Assembly (NCBI RefSeq): GCF_040222955.1
Contig: NZ_JAVKCA010000002.1
Location: 62,001 to 126,000 of the forward strand
Source of the DNA: Marinoscillum sp040222955
GTDB lineage: Bacteria > Bacteroidota > Bacteroidia > Cytophagales > Cyclobacteriaceae
Reading direction: 5' to 3'
Length of the DNA stretch: 64,000 nucleotides
The position numbers and the translations under genes were made by a program. How positions within the stretch are numbered: position 1 is the first letter of the stretch; each line of letters starts with the position of its first letter. Under the pieces are notes generated by a model, which saw only the letters and a program-made list of their open reading frames with translations, had not been told where the DNA came from and ran no database searches. This document shows, in pieces, positions 34,026-43,490 of the stretch.

Positions 34026-34508
34026 ATGGACTCTTTTAGTTTGATAATGGGCATTGTCTTTTCACTCGCCATGTTTGGCCCTATAGCGTATCTGGTATGG
34101 GCTGGTCAAAGCCGGACCAAAAAAATGAAAACCATCCTCAAGAACCTGGCTCGCGACCATCAATTTCAGTTTGCCATGCAGGAGGTTTGGGGAGACAAAG
34201 CACTGGCATTGGACAGCATTCATAAGGTCTTCATCTACCAAAGCAGGCAAGCCGGCGCAGAGGCCAATAAAGTGATTGCACTTGCAAATGCCACCTTTTG
34301 TAAACTGGAGAAGAAAAAGGACAAAGTTCAGATTTTGATTGGCATTCAGGATGCACTGGGCGTGTACACAGAGACCATCTGCATTTACGACACCCAGTAT
34401 GATGACACCACAGAAGCGGGCTTTCATGCCCTGTTGGGAGAAAAGTGGAAGGAATCGATCAAGTCGGTGATTGTGAGTGAGACCACTCGCCCTTCAAAAG
34501 CTGCCTGA
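34026..34508 (+). CDS. Hypothetical membrane-anchored protein
   Basis: 160 residues. One N-terminal helix (LIMGIVFSLAMFGPIAYLVW), then a basic stretch (SRTKKMKTILKNLARDH) and a globular part, possibly cytoplasmic (QILIGIQDALGVYTETICIY). I recognise no family. It lies 128 bp after the transpeptidase operon with a modest inverted pair GAGGGAT / ATCCCTC between, and ends just before the convergent tRNA gene. Confidence 0.65.
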   Translation: MDSFSLIMGIVFSLAMFGPIAYLVWAGQSRTKKMKTILKNLARDHQFQFAMQEVWGDKALALDSIHKVFIYQSRQAGAEANKVIALANATFCKLEKKKDKVQILIGIQDALGVYTETICIYDTQYDDTTEAGFHALLGEKWKESIKSVIVSETTRPSKAA

Positions 34509-34519
34509 GATCGAAACTG

Positions 34520-34592
<73 letters not shown>

Positions 34593-34721
34593 ATATTACA
34601 ATAAATATAATGCGGAGATGAGATTCTAAACAAGCGCGCACGCAGGTTTTATTTTTGGATTCCAGGGGCAGGCTGTCCAGGTCAAAAATGATTTTCTATC
34701 TTTGAATCTTTGATCTGCACC

Positions 34722-35063
34722 ATGGCCAAAATCATCAAAATCCCATCGGCGTTTGTTTATGAATCCAAGGTAGTGGGTGTCTCACATTCAAATGCGGATG
34801 GCACCTCCAGACAGGAGATCATCAGGCGCGAAGTAGCAGAAGAAGACCCTCTGTTTTTGGAGCTGGAACCCGACAATGAATTTGACCCGAATGCCGTAAA
34901 AGTGTTATCCAGAGAGAAGAATCAGATTGGGTACCTGAAAACCGAACTGGCAGAGCAGGTGCGATCGGCTTTGATCAATCAAACGACTGTCTACGCCAGG
35001 GCACTGTGGGTCAACGGAGAAAAAATGCTCGGAGTGGGTATCCGCATAGAACTGGTTAGCTGA
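34722..35063 (+). CDS. HIRAN domain protein
   Basis: 113 residues from ATG 34722 (MAKIIKIPSAFVYESKVVGV). The HIRAN pattern is present: VVGVSHSN, LFLELEPDNEFDPNAVKVLS, then QIGYLKTELAEQV. HIRAN modules bind single-stranded DNA 3' ends or stalled forks in larger remodellers and also occur alone in bacteria. No partner gene is adjacent; it ends 1 bp before the convergent LytTR regulator. Confidence 0.8.
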   Translation: MAKIIKIPSAFVYESKVVGVSHSNADGTSRQEIIRREVAEEDPLFLELEPDNEFDPNAVKVLSREKNQIGYLKTELAEQVRSALINQTTVYARALWVNGEKMLGVGIRIELVS

Positions 35064-35064
35064 T

Positions 35065-35826
35065 TCACAGATCCATCCAACGTTTAAAGTTAGCCACGCG
35101 CTCTCTGCTCACGATTACCTCCTCGTCTACAGGAGGGTTTAACCTCAGAAGCAATCTGCTATTGAAATAGCTATGGATTTCCTTAATCGCTGGTAATGAA
35201 ATGATCAATTTCCTATTGATTCTGAAAAAATCCAGTGGGCTGATAACCTCCTGTAACTGATCCAGGCTTTGATCCAGGGGCCATTTATCCCCTTCGCGCG
35301 TCATCAGGCAGGTCAGGTCGTTCTGTGAAAAAAAATAGGCGATGTTTTCTACCGTCACAGGCTGAAACCGGTCCCCAAGCTTCACCAAAAAACGCTTTTT
35401 GTAGTTTCCCGTAAGGATCCTGCCCACCTGCTCCAGTTGTGCTTTGGGCAATGCTCCGGTGGTACGATCAGTCTGCCTTCTGAATTTCTCCAAAGCATGC
35501 CCCAGCTCAATTCTATCTATCGGCTTCAGGAGGTAGTCCACGCTATTGTATTTAAATGCTTTGACCGCATATTCATCATACGCTGTGGTGAAAATCACCG
35601 GACAACTGATCATATCATCCGCCAACAAATCAAAACCCACCCCATCATTCAACTGTATGTCCAAAAGGATCAGATCGGGAGAAGAATTATCCTTAAGCCA
35701 CTGGGTGGTGGTCTCCACAGAATCCAGAATAGCCACCACCGAGTACTCAGGTGAAAGCTCCTCCACCAATCCTTTGAGCCGTTCTGCCGAAAGGCGCTCA
35801 TCCTCTACTATGGCTATGTGAATCAT
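35065..35826 (-). CDS. LytTR-family response regulator (second pair)
   Basis: 253 residues. Receiver domain with acidic EDER at 8-11, phospho-acceptor D56 in LILLDIQLNDGVGF and lysine in YLLKPIDRIE. LytTR domain from about 140 (FLVKLGDRFQPVTVENIAYF, DFFRINRKLIISLPAIKEI). It is clearly paralogous to the regulator at 18266. It overlaps the kinase by ATGA. Confidence 0.92.
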   Translation of the reverse strand: MIHIAIVEDERLSAERLKGLVEELSPEYSVVAILDSVETTTQWLKDNSSPDLILLDIQLNDGVGFDLLADDMISCPVIFTTAYDEYAVKAFKYNSVDYLLKPIDRIELGHALEKFRRQTDRTTGALPKAQLEQVGRILTGNYKKRFLVKLGDRFQPVTVENIAYFFSQNDLTCLMTREGDKWPLDQSLDQLQEVISPLDFFRINRKLIISLPAIKEIHSYFNSRLLLRLNPPVDEEVIVSRERVANFKRWMDL

Positions 35827-36863
35827 GTAAGTCTGAATCTGGAAAGGATGGGCATTTTCACTGTGAAGGTCTGATCATTTTCGATCACGATCACTGACTG
35901 CTCGGATTGCAGGTCATACTGACTTCTGATATTTTCCAAACCTACTTTGGTCGATACCACCTCAGCACCTTTCTTGCTTACCTGATTTTGCACCACCAAA
36001 TAGTCACCTTCTATAAAGATATGAACACGTAATGGCTCACTTTTAGAAAACCGGTTGTGCTTCTCGGCGTTCTCCACCAGCATCTGCAGGGACAGTGTGG
36101 GCACAAAAAAGTTATACTTCGAATGATCCACTTCCACAACCACCTCAATGCGCTCCTCGTGACGCATCCGCAATAAAAACAAGTAATGATCAAGTATCTC
36201 CAGCTCCTTCTCCAGGGTACTCATGGATTCTTCCCTGTTTTCCAGAATGTATCGGTACATCTTGGACAGTCGGGACAAAAACTCCTCAGCCTGGGCAGGA
36301 TTCACATGGATGAGCGACTGCAATACGCTAAAGGAATTGAACAGGAAGTGTGGTTTGATCTGATTTTTCAGATTCTGATATTGGCTTTGGAGTAGCTCCT
36401 TCTGCACCAGTGCCTTGTCTTGTTCCAGCTGGCGACTTTGCACCGCATTGAGCTGAATAATGCGGGCAGCAATAATCAGCCACGCAAATATCTGGCCCTG
36501 ACCTATTTCCCTGTAGAGCGCCTCCTCATACACCGGGCAGTTAAGAGATGGTTTGATGTAAAATTCAGAAATTCCGCTGGCCGAAACCACTAGTGGAAAG
36601 GTGAGTAACGTCAGAAAAAGGATGGCCTTTAATAAATCCCCCGAGCGTGAGTAATCATACTTTTTCCTTTCAAAATAGAGGAACACCCTATCTAAAACCT
36701 CCCAAAGCAACAGTACCACGCCTACCGTATAGACCAGCAGCACCTTATCGATCAGCTCAAAAACAAGGAACTCACTGAGCATCTCAGAATGCCCCAGCCG
36801 TAAGAAAAAGAAGATTAGTAATCCGGCCGAAACCCTAAAACCATACCGTTTAGCCCAGTTCAT
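35823..36863 (-). CDS. LytS/YehU-type sensor histidine kinase (second pair)
   Basis: 346 residues. Four hydrophobic segments in the first 135 residues (VSAGLLIFFFLRL, VLLVYTVGVVLLLWEVL, AILFLTLLTFPLVVSASG, IFAWLIIAARII). A coiled linker and the signature QIKPHFLFNSFSVLQSLI follow, with H172. The HATPase part has LQMLVENAEKHNR and VGLENIRSQYDLQ. Unlike the first kinase it has a short loop with Cys (SLNCPVYEEA) between helices. It is probably co-transcribed with the small exported protein upstream (20 bp gap). Confidence 0.9.
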   Translation of the reverse strand: MNWAKRYGFRVSAGLLIFFFLRLGHSEMLSEFLVFELIDKVLLVYTVGVVLLLWEVLDRVFLYFERKKYDYSRSGDLLKAILFLTLLTFPLVVSASGISEFYIKPSLNCPVYEEALYREIGQGQIFAWLIIAARIIQLNAVQSRQLEQDKALVQKELLQSQYQNLKNQIKPHFLFNSFSVLQSLIHVNPAQAEEFLSRLSKMYRYILENREESMSTLEKELEILDHYLFLLRMRHEERIEVVVEVDHSKYNFFVPTLSLQMLVENAEKHNRFSKSEPLRVHIFIEGDYLVVQNQVSKKGAEVVSTKVGLENIRSQYDLQSEQSVIVIENDQTFTVKMPILSRFRLT

Positions 36864-36883
36864 GGATTGAATTTACAACAAAA

Positions 36884-37294
36884 TTACTGATCCACAGATG
36901 CAACTGATTCGCCACCCGTCATCTTCACAGAGAGCGCCTTGGAGGTGAGGTATCTTCTGTTCGGGCCAGAACCTTTGATGATCAAAAGGTGGGAGCCCTC
37001 CTCGAGCGTGGTAGGTGTCAGCTTCAGCAGATAGACATCCGGCTGGTCGGTAGTAGAGACACTCGCATGGAGGCCTTCCAATTCCTGGACGACAGGTGTT
37101 TCAAATTTTGTTCTTCGATCGGCTCTGGATCGCACTATGGTGAATGTGGTTTCAAACGTCTCACCTGGTAGCAAATGAACCTGATCAGCGTCTACTCTAA
37201 TGACAGCACCTGTTTTCGGTATGTCCTGAGCAAAAGAAAAAGTAAAGGTCAATACTGCAATAAACCCTAGTAAAATACGTGGATAGTTTTTCAT
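36884..37294 (-). CDS. Small exported protein upstream of a LytS/LytTR pair
   Basis: 136 residues with a signal peptide (ILLGFIAVLTFTFSFAQDIP). The mature part is beta-rich with an Ig-like feel (VHLLPGETFETTFTIVRSRA, VYLLKLTPTTLEEGSHLLII). No family recognised. It is the first gene of a probable three-gene operon with the kinase and regulator, so it could present the signal sensed by the kinase or be a conserved accessory; that is inference. The region before it to 37429 holds no gene. Confidence 0.65.
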   Translation of the reverse strand: MKNYPRILLGFIAVLTFTFSFAQDIPKTGAVIRVDADQVHLLPGETFETTFTIVRSRADRRTKFETPVVQELEGLHASVSTTDQPDVYLLKLTPTTLEEGSHLLIIKGSGPNRRYLTSKALSVKMTGGESVASVDQ

Positions 37295-37429
37295 AACGTT
37301 GTTGGAATTTGGTTATGAATGAACACGTACCTGACCAATCTGTGTTAGTTACTTCCCGGTGAACCGTTGATAATTCAAGGTGAACCGTTCCATTGTCCTT
37401 CTCAACTCGGCGCTTCGATAGAGGGCCGA

Positions 37430-38827
37430 TCAGTTCACCGCCGGAATAATGAAGTTTTTCATCATGTCATCAGACTGGGTGACATACAAAGGCCACTTGA
37501 GGTACAACCCTTGCGTGATGACGATGACCATATTGAGACTTGGAAACACATTGATGTAATTCCCGCCATCACCATCTGCCGAAAGGTACCCGGTGTTCGC
37601 CAGGTTTCTAATCCAGAAGTGGTAGCTATAATCCCCGGAGGTGGTTTGCTCCTTTACCTGAAAGCACTCATTCACCCAACTGGCGGGAATCACCTGTTCG
37701 TTGTTCCACTGACCATTATTCAGATAGGTAATCCCGATCTTGAGCATGTCCCGGGGCCGGATAAACATTCGGGCGGCACCTTCCGGATACCCGTCTGGCT
37801 GCGACTGCCACTTATAATCCCGGATGCCCAGTTTCTGATAGAAGTTGGCGTCTGCCCACTCACGTACACCTCCATCCACCATCTCATCCACAGCTTTCAG
37901 CATCAGGTTGGGCAGTGCACTATTGTACCTCCACTCTGAACCCGGGCCTGCATTTGACCTACTGAGCACAAACTCACCAAACTCATCAGACTTCCACAAC
38001 CTGGCCAGGTCAGTGTCGCCCCACTCATCCCACTGAAATCCGGCGGTCATTGTCAGGCAATCATCGAAATCGATGGCTGCTTTATTCGGGTCTTCGAAAT
38101 AGGACGCATACTGGGGCAGAAATGTCGAAATCTTGTCTTCCACGGAATGTCCGTATTGGTCAAGGGCCATACCTACGATGGTGGAGGTCAGCGTTTTATT
38201 GACCGAGGCCACGTAGTGCTTGTCTTTCCTGGACCATTGGATGGGTGCCGGACTGTGATCAACGGCTATGTCGTTTTCAAACTGAATGGTGTCATTGTTC
38301 CCGAAAAGGTATTCTTCCAGCACGAGCATGTCATTGTGGTAGACCAGTACGCTATGAATTTCTTTGTAGCCATTGCCCTGTACCTTCTCCATGAGGTTTT
38401 GAATCAACTGCCGATCCATGTTAGCATCCTTGAGTGTGCCCGTGGCAATGCCATCGTTCAGCTGTACAGGAGGGTAATAGAAATAGGTAGGTACAGCAAG
38501 AGGCGCCATCTCTACCTGGGTCTTTTTCCCCCGGCTTACATTCAGCTCCCTTGGTCGGTAATCAGCATGACTCACCGCTATGGCATAGTCACCCGAGCCG
38601 TCACTTACATCTTTCAGGAGCTTCACATCGTCATTGGAAAACTGAAAAGATCCGTTTGATCCCGTAGTGGTTTCCGGGCCGTTTTCCAATACCATTACCC
38701 TGGCATTGGCAATCGGTTCATTTGTATAGGCGTCAATCAACTGACCGGACAGAAGGGTGTCATTGTCATTTTGGTGGCAGCCGACCGATATCAAGAAAAC
38801 AAGAATATTCAGGAGTGGTGATTTCAT
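37430..38827 (-). CDS. Lipoprotein serine hydrolase (class C beta-lactamase / esterase type) with N-terminal carboxypeptidase-regulatory-like domain
   Basis: 465 residues. Lipobox ISVGC at about 17. Residues 25-105 are a CarboxypepD_reg-like beta domain (GQLIDAYTNEPIANARVMVL). The hydrolase follows: SxxK in ASVNKTLTS, YxN in WRYNSALPNLM, and ADGDGGNYI in the third-motif position, the form seen in NylB-like esterases or amidases (AxGxGGQ) rather than HxG. All key residues are present. It is placed on the outer membrane or periplasmic face. Substrate unknown. Confidence 0.85.
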   Translation of the reverse strand: MKSPLLNILVFLISVGCHQNDNDTLLSGQLIDAYTNEPIANARVMVLENGPETTTGSNGSFQFSNDDVKLLKDVSDGSGDYAIAVSHADYRPRELNVSRGKKTQVEMAPLAVPTYFYYPPVQLNDGIATGTLKDANMDRQLIQNLMEKVQGNGYKEIHSVLVYHNDMLVLEEYLFGNNDTIQFENDIAVDHSPAPIQWSRKDKHYVASVNKTLTSTIVGMALDQYGHSVEDKISTFLPQYASYFEDPNKAAIDFDDCLTMTAGFQWDEWGDTDLARLWKSDEFGEFVLSRSNAGPGSEWRYNSALPNLMLKAVDEMVDGGVREWADANFYQKLGIRDYKWQSQPDGYPEGAARMFIRPRDMLKIGITYLNNGQWNNEQVIPASWVNECFQVKEQTTSGDYSYHFWIRNLANTGYLSADGDGGNYINVFPSLNMVIVITQGLYLKWPLYVTQSDDMMKNFIIPAVN

Positions 38828-39037
38828 GGATTGGGTTTTACGGGTTATCAGACAAACCCATATTCAAAAATGAAAACACAGATGGGCCTAAGCAATGATG
38901 AAAAAATATTGGATGAAATCATCCATCCGGTACCTCAACATTAATACATCACGCCCCGCTACTCACTACATCATTCATTCATCAAACGGTCTCAAAAAAC
39001 TTCCTGAAGTCACCCGAAAGTATTTTTTACTTTTTTT

Positions 39038-41038
39038 TCAATTAGCCGCCAACCCTGCACCGGAGGAGCCGGTCAGTTTGATCTCCACTCGGCGGTTGAG
39101 CATACTCTCCCCTTCGGTATCTTCCAATGGGTTCTCTTCTCCCAGAGCATTAATCTGCAGCTGGGCCGATGACACCCCCTGCGAAACCAGGAAATCCATC
39201 ACCGCCTGTGCCCGTTTGAAGGCCAGCAATTTATTATAAGCATTGGCTCCTACCTTATCAGTATACCCCTCCAGGGTGAGCTTCATACCAGCACGATCCT
39301 TTATTTCCTCAGCAAACTGTCGTAAGGTATTTGCATACTCTCCTGTGATTTCTGATCTGTCAAATTCAAAATGAACCATCGGAATTTCAAGTACGGGCGC
39401 TTCCGGCACTTCCTCTCTTACCTCCGGCCGATGGATTCGCACCGTAGCGAGTATTGGCCCGGCCATGTCCCCAGGCTCCAGATGCTCCGGGTCAGTATCA
39501 AAATCATTTCGCATCTCAATGGCTATCTGTTGCTCCTGTACTTCATCTCCCTTAACTCCTTTTTTATTCACCCGCAGTTGCACCACATTATCGTTATGAT
39601 CTTGTAACAACACTTTTATGACCTGACGCTGTGCATAGACCAGCTGACTTTGATAGGTAACACTTAGCTTGAAAACGGTCTCAATAGGAACCAACATGGC
39701 ATATCTGCCCATCTCATCCGTAGTGGCGATGTAGCTACTGTCCGGTCCCTCCACCCTTACTTCTGCTCCCGGCAGTGCTTCGTTGGATCCGTCATCCACC
39801 ACCTGACCGGTGATCCTTACCTTATCGAAAAGAAACACCCGGTAGATGTCCATATTGCCATAGCCACCGGTGCGCCCGGATGACAGGTAGGCTATTTTCC
39901 CGAATACATTGAAATAAGTATCATCCGATGGCGAATTGATTGGATGCCCAAGGTTTTCGGGTTTGCTCCACTTTCCATTCGCTTTATTATACCTGCTTCT
40001 GAAAATATCATATCCTCCTGTAGAGTTATGCCCCCTGGAACTGAAATACAGCTCACCATTTGAGGCCATGTACGGAGAGTCATCATTGTAGATCGTATTA
40101 AGTTCTTTGAGCGGGGTGGGCTCATTCCATGTGCCATCTGCACGTTTGGTCAGTTGATACAGATCGAGGTTGCCGTTTTCGGAGTAGTAATTGGTGGCAT
40201 AATAGATGGTATCAAGAGTTTCATTAATGGAGCAATGGGTCTCGGCACTGCCCGGCTGATTGAGCATATCGAGGTACTCGGGCTGCGACCATTGTCCCTC
40301 TCTCAGCTCTGAAAGCAAAAGGTCTTCATCGTGGTATGTCACCAGTTTGGTGTCTCCACCAAAAAGCTGTACGGTAGCATCATGATGCTTTTTAGTAGAC
40401 TGTCTGTCGAATGGCTGAGGATCCTTCCACAAACCAGACCCATCTAACGTGGCTTTGAGAATTTGCTCGTATGCAAGACCATCGGTGGCCACATTGTCCA
40501 GACCCACTCTCCTCACTGTGTATACCACCGACTTTTGATCTTTGGTAATCACAGCGTTATATTCATGCCCCTCAGAGTTAATCGTTGGGCCCAGATTTTG
40601 TACCACTACATCCCTTCTGTTTAAATAGATGGATTCATACGAGCTCAAATGGTTGGTGAGCAGGTCCAACTCCTCCTGAGTCAAAAGCGCCGTATCCATG
40701 TGTCTCCAGGTACGCTGAGCAGCTTCGAGTGAGTCATTTTCAAGATAGGCTAGTGTGAGGTAGTAAGGATACTTCTCATCCACAGAGAACGTGGATTTTT
40801 TGAGTGCCACTAACGCTTCCTCCTGACGATAGCTATTCAGGAGTCCAATGCCTTTGTAATAATGAAGCGCTGCCTGCTCACCTTCCTTGGGTGTGCCGAT
40901 AGCATCTATCAAACTAAGTGCTTTGGAATATGAGCCCGCGTCAACGGCCTTTTTGATTCGCTTGAGCTTTTGCGCTCCGGCATCCTGAAAACCATAAGTC
41001 AGGATGAGAGCAAGGAGTAGGGCGTATAAGCTTTTCAT
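39038..41038 (-). CDS. OmpA-family protein with TPR, WD40-like propeller and CRD domains (PorE-like architecture)
   Basis: 666 residues with a signal peptide (ALLLALILTYGFQDAGAQ). A TPR-like helical part (25-140) is followed by a PD40/WD40-like propeller (about 145-410: GELYFSSRGHNSTGGYDIFR, AYLSSGRTGGYGNMDIYR). Next comes a carboxypeptidase-regulatory-like domain (RITGQVVDDGSNEALPGAEV, about 410-500) and a C-terminal OmpA peptidoglycan-binding domain (HFEFDRSEITGEYA, GYTDKVGANAYN, LNRRVEIKL). This order is that of PorE of the type IX secretion system, which fits the T9SS substrate at 48038. Cytophagales carry many paralogues, so the PorE role itself is not proven. Confidence 0.85.
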   Translation of the reverse strand: MKSLYALLLALILTYGFQDAGAQKLKRIKKAVDAGSYSKALSLIDAIGTPKEGEQAALHYYKGIGLLNSYRQEEALVALKKSTFSVDEKYPYYLTLAYLENDSLEAAQRTWRHMDTALLTQEELDLLTNHLSSYESIYLNRRDVVVQNLGPTINSEGHEYNAVITKDQKSVVYTVRRVGLDNVATDGLAYEQILKATLDGSGLWKDPQPFDRQSTKKHHDATVQLFGGDTKLVTYHDEDLLLSELREGQWSQPEYLDMLNQPGSAETHCSINETLDTIYYATNYYSENGNLDLYQLTKRADGTWNEPTPLKELNTIYNDDSPYMASNGELYFSSRGHNSTGGYDIFRSRYNKANGKWSKPENLGHPINSPSDDTYFNVFGKIAYLSSGRTGGYGNMDIYRVFLFDKVRITGQVVDDGSNEALPGAEVRVEGPDSSYIATTDEMGRYAMLVPIETVFKLSVTYQSQLVYAQRQVIKVLLQDHNDNVVQLRVNKKGVKGDEVQEQQIAIEMRNDFDTDPEHLEPGDMAGPILATVRIHRPEVREEVPEAPVLEIPMVHFEFDRSEITGEYANTLRQFAEEIKDRAGMKLTLEGYTDKVGANAYNKLLAFKRAQAVMDFLVSQGVSSAQLQINALGEENPLEDTEGESMLNRRVEIKLTGSSGAGLAAN

Positions 41039-41208
41039 GAGGATCTGATTTTTTCTAAATCAAATATTCTCCATTCAAGTCATTAATAGAGAGGATTTTA
41101 GGTGAGTACCCCAAAAATCAAGTTGAATAGCTTTGAAACTCACCTGGAACCCCAAGAATCACCCTGTTTAGCTGGTGTTATCTGGTACACCTTTATGTTT
41201 CTGGCCTA

Positions 41209-41433
41209 CTAATTCTGATGTACCACTACCAATTCAGGACTACCCTCTCCCAAAAGAGCTTTCAATCTAAAAAGCATTCTGTCCAGTGTGAGTTGGCACT
41301 GAGGACCATTCAGGATAAGTGTTTTGGGGATAGGTTGTCCTGCTCTTCTCATTTTTCTGATAAGCTGGAGTCCCTGTATCGGATGATCACACTGTACTAA
41401 GGCATTCCGGGTGTTTCGACTGTTCGTTCTCAT
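41209..41433 (-). CDS. Possible small hypothetical protein
   Basis: 74 residues, MRTNSRNTRNALVQCDHPIQ ... GEGSPELVVVHQN. It is basic at the N-terminus with a plausible helix-rich middle (LTLDRMLFRLKALLGE). It fills a 509-bp gap and its frame looks more protein-like than the overlapping plus-strand frame. No family is recognised and no clear promoter is seen, so it may be spurious. Confidence 0.35.
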   Translation of the reverse strand: MRTNSRNTRNALVQCDHPIQGLQLIRKMRRAGQPIPKTLILNGPQCQLTLDRMLFRLKALLGEGSPELVVVHQN

Positions 41434-41547
41434 AACTGAAGATTTATATTTTACTACTCAAACGGGGTGAGTACCAATAACCCTACCAAAAACATCAATC
41501 TCATCAGAAAAACTAAATCAAACATCGAAATTCTCTATCATTGGTCT

Positions 41548-42207
41548 ATGAAAAGAATCATCATCACGGGGGCTACAGGTATGATCGGGGGGATTGTACT
41601 AAGGGAAAGTCTCAATTCTAAAGAGGTGAAATCAGTCACCTCACTGGTGCGGCAATCCTCAGGCTTCAGCCACCCAAAGCTTACTGAAATCGTGCATCAG
41701 GATTTTATGGACCTCTCCTCGGTATCCCAATATTTTCGAAATCAGGACGTAGCTTACTATTGTCTGGGGGTATACACCGGGCAGGTGCCGGATGATGAGT
41801 TCAAAAAAATCACAGTGGATTATACCCGGGTATTTGCCGACCTGGTCTACCAAAACAACCCGAAAATGACATTCTGCTTCCTCAGTGGTGCCGGGGCAGA
41901 TCCGAAAGAAGCAAGCAAAATGTCTTTTGCCAGGTATAAAGGCATGGCCGAAAATTATCTCATCGGCAAGTCCTTTGGACAATTGTACATTTTACGGCCC
42001 AGCTATATCTATCCGGTAGAGCCTCGTCCGGAACCTAACTTTAGCTACCGGCTGATGCGCAAGCTATACCCACTACTCAAACTCATCTATCCAAATGGAG
42101 CCATCACTTCGGAAGAACTTGCAACGGCCATTTTCAATCTTGGGTTCGCCGAAAATGGAAGTGGAACTACCGTTTTAGAAAACACAGACATCAAGCAGCT
42201 CCATTAA
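41548..42207 (+). CDS. NAD(P)-binding Rossmann-fold protein (NmrA / atypical SDR type)
   Basis: 219 residues from ATG 41548; the open frame extends 81 bp further upstream, but the Rossmann fold starts right at this ATG. The glycine motif is IIITGATGMIGGIVL. Further features are YYCLGVYTG, FLSGAGADPKEASKMSFARY and KGMAE (the YxxxK-like position), and LRPSYIYPVEPRPEP. Atypical short-chain dehydrogenases of this type bind NADP; the substrate is open. It ends with its stop overlapping that of the convergent rhodanese by 4 bp. Confidence 0.85.
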   Translation: MKRIIITGATGMIGGIVLRESLNSKEVKSVTSLVRQSSGFSHPKLTEIVHQDFMDLSSVSQYFRNQDVAYYCLGVYTGQVPDDEFKKITVDYTRVFADLVYQNNPKMTFCFLSGAGADPKEASKMSFARYKGMAENYLIGKSFGQLYILRPSYIYPVEPRPEPNFSYRLMRKLYPLLKLIYPNGAITSEELATAIFNLGFAENGSGTTVLENTDIKQLH

Positions 42208-42515
42208 TTGGAATAGAGCCTCTCCACCTTCGTCCAGCTCCCGCCATTGGCGCACTCGATCCCCGCCGATTTCAGTATACCTGTGGCCTGCCCACTGCGC
42301 ATACCCGATGCACAGCACAGGATTACGGGTTTGTTCAATCTTCTGATTTCCTCTGTTTTGGTGTTTATATTCTGAAGTGGGTAGTTTTTGGCTCCTTTTA
42401 CATGTCCGCTTTTGAATTCCCCGGGTGTGCGTACATCGATCACCACCGCACCATTATCTTTTAAGATCTGAAGTTTTTTTGACCCTCCACCAAAAAGGCT
42501 GCTCAATATTCCCAT
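42204..42515 (-). CDS. Rhodanese-like domain protein
   Basis: 103 residues from ATG 42515 (MGILSSLFGGGSKK); an earlier in-frame start at 42545 is less likely. The rhodanese pattern is complete: GAVVIDVRTPGEFKSGHVKG, then KPVILCCASGMRSGQAT, where the second Cys of LCCASGMRS is the persulfide-carrying residue. Single-domain cytoplasmic sulfurtransferase. Confidence 0.88.
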   Translation of the reverse strand: MGILSSLFGGGSKKLQILKDNGAVVIDVRTPGEFKSGHVKGAKNYPLQNINTKTEEIRRLNKPVILCCASGMRSGQATGILKSAGIECANGGSWTKVERLYSN

Positions 42516-42599
42516 TGCTCTGTTGTGTTTTGATTTGAGCAACAAAAGTATGGGGATTGAGTCTGCCCAAAGGTGACTTTTGTTACACAGGCCACAAAC

Positions 42600-43208
42600 C
42601 TAATAGCCCTCAATATTTAATCCCAAAGTAATATCCCTCTGGGCGATGAGCATCCCGTTCTCCGTTTCCAGGTGAATAATACCGGATCCGGCCCTTTTTT
42701 TCCCTTGCTCCCTCAGTGCGGGTGTTAGGTTAGGGTCATCATCAAAATAGAAATCATCAATATAATAATCTGAATATCCCGGAGGCTTCACTGTGGCATG
42801 AATATGCTGTGGAATGGTGGTATTGGGATAAGAGGCTGGCCTGAAGGTGAAAAAGGTGTACTTTCCGTCATTTCCCGTTTTGATCCAACCTCTGTGCTGG
42901 CCATGCCTTCTGGCCCAACCCTGAGCACCTGCCACCGCCCGGTAAATTCCCTGCTCATCTGTATGATAGATATAAAGTATCACATTTTTGGCGGGTGTTA
43001 CTCCATCATTGTGGTAAATGACTCCCGTGACTTTCATCTTCACAGATGATTGATCAAAACCCGGTATGGTATCTACGCTATTGAGTGACCTACTGCCATA
43101 TTCGTAAAGAGCCTCACAGCCCTCACACCGGCCACCCACTTGTTTGTCCTGTGCTGATGTGCAGGAGACGAGGAACAGGCTAAACAACAATATGATGACA
43201 TTTTTCAT
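42600..43208 (-). CDS. Intradiol ring-cleavage dioxygenase-fold lipoprotein
   Basis: 202 residues. Lipobox FLVSC at about 16. The domain matches protocatechuate-3,4-dioxygenase-like proteins: NVILYIYHTDEQGIY, RGWIKTGNDGKYTFFTFRPA, YPNTTIPQHIHATVKPPG. Metal-ligand candidates are the Tyr of YIYHTD and the His pair of QHIH. True intradiol enzymes open catechols with Fe(III); exported lipoprotein versions are common in Bacteroidota and have no settled substrate. Four Cys (GGRCEGCEALYE) lie near the N-terminus. The 282-bp region before the next gene shows no gene. Confidence 0.82.
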   Translation of the reverse strand: MKNVIILLFSLFLVSCTSAQDKQVGGRCEGCEALYEYGSRSLNSVDTIPGFDQSSVKMKVTGVIYHNDGVTPAKNVILYIYHTDEQGIYRAVAGAQGWARRHGQHRGWIKTGNDGKYTFFTFRPASYPNTTIPQHIHATVKPPGYSDYYIDDFYFDDDPNLTPALREQGKKRAGSGIIHLETENGMLIAQRDITLGLNIEGY

Positions 43209-43490
43209 AGATCATTCATCAGATTCAACTCCATCAACGAAGTTTCCACCCACCAGGATCATTTGATTTGATCAACCACGCTGCACCACTGGTGAATGGT
43301 CAGAAACCCCTCACTAGTGGTACTAGCCGTAAAAGGGCATTGACTGTCTCCTCCACACCTTATTCTCCGGGGAGTTAAAACTGATCTCGCGCTGAATGCT
43401 AGCGATGCGTTGCAACCTGTGAATACTTGATGACATTATTGAGTCCGTCCACAAACAAACGCGCGATATGTTAAAATTCGCCGGTCAATT

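Noticed and set aside
37430..38827. Apparent loss of the HxG motif in the lipoprotein serine hydrolase
   Set aside because: The ADGDGG sequence fits the variant third motif of NylB-like members, and SxxK and YxN are intact, so it is not a dead enzyme.
38911..38924. Palindrome GGATGAAATCATCC upstream of the lipoprotein hydrolase
   Set aside because: Short, single, and not tied to a regulator or promoter box; could be chance.
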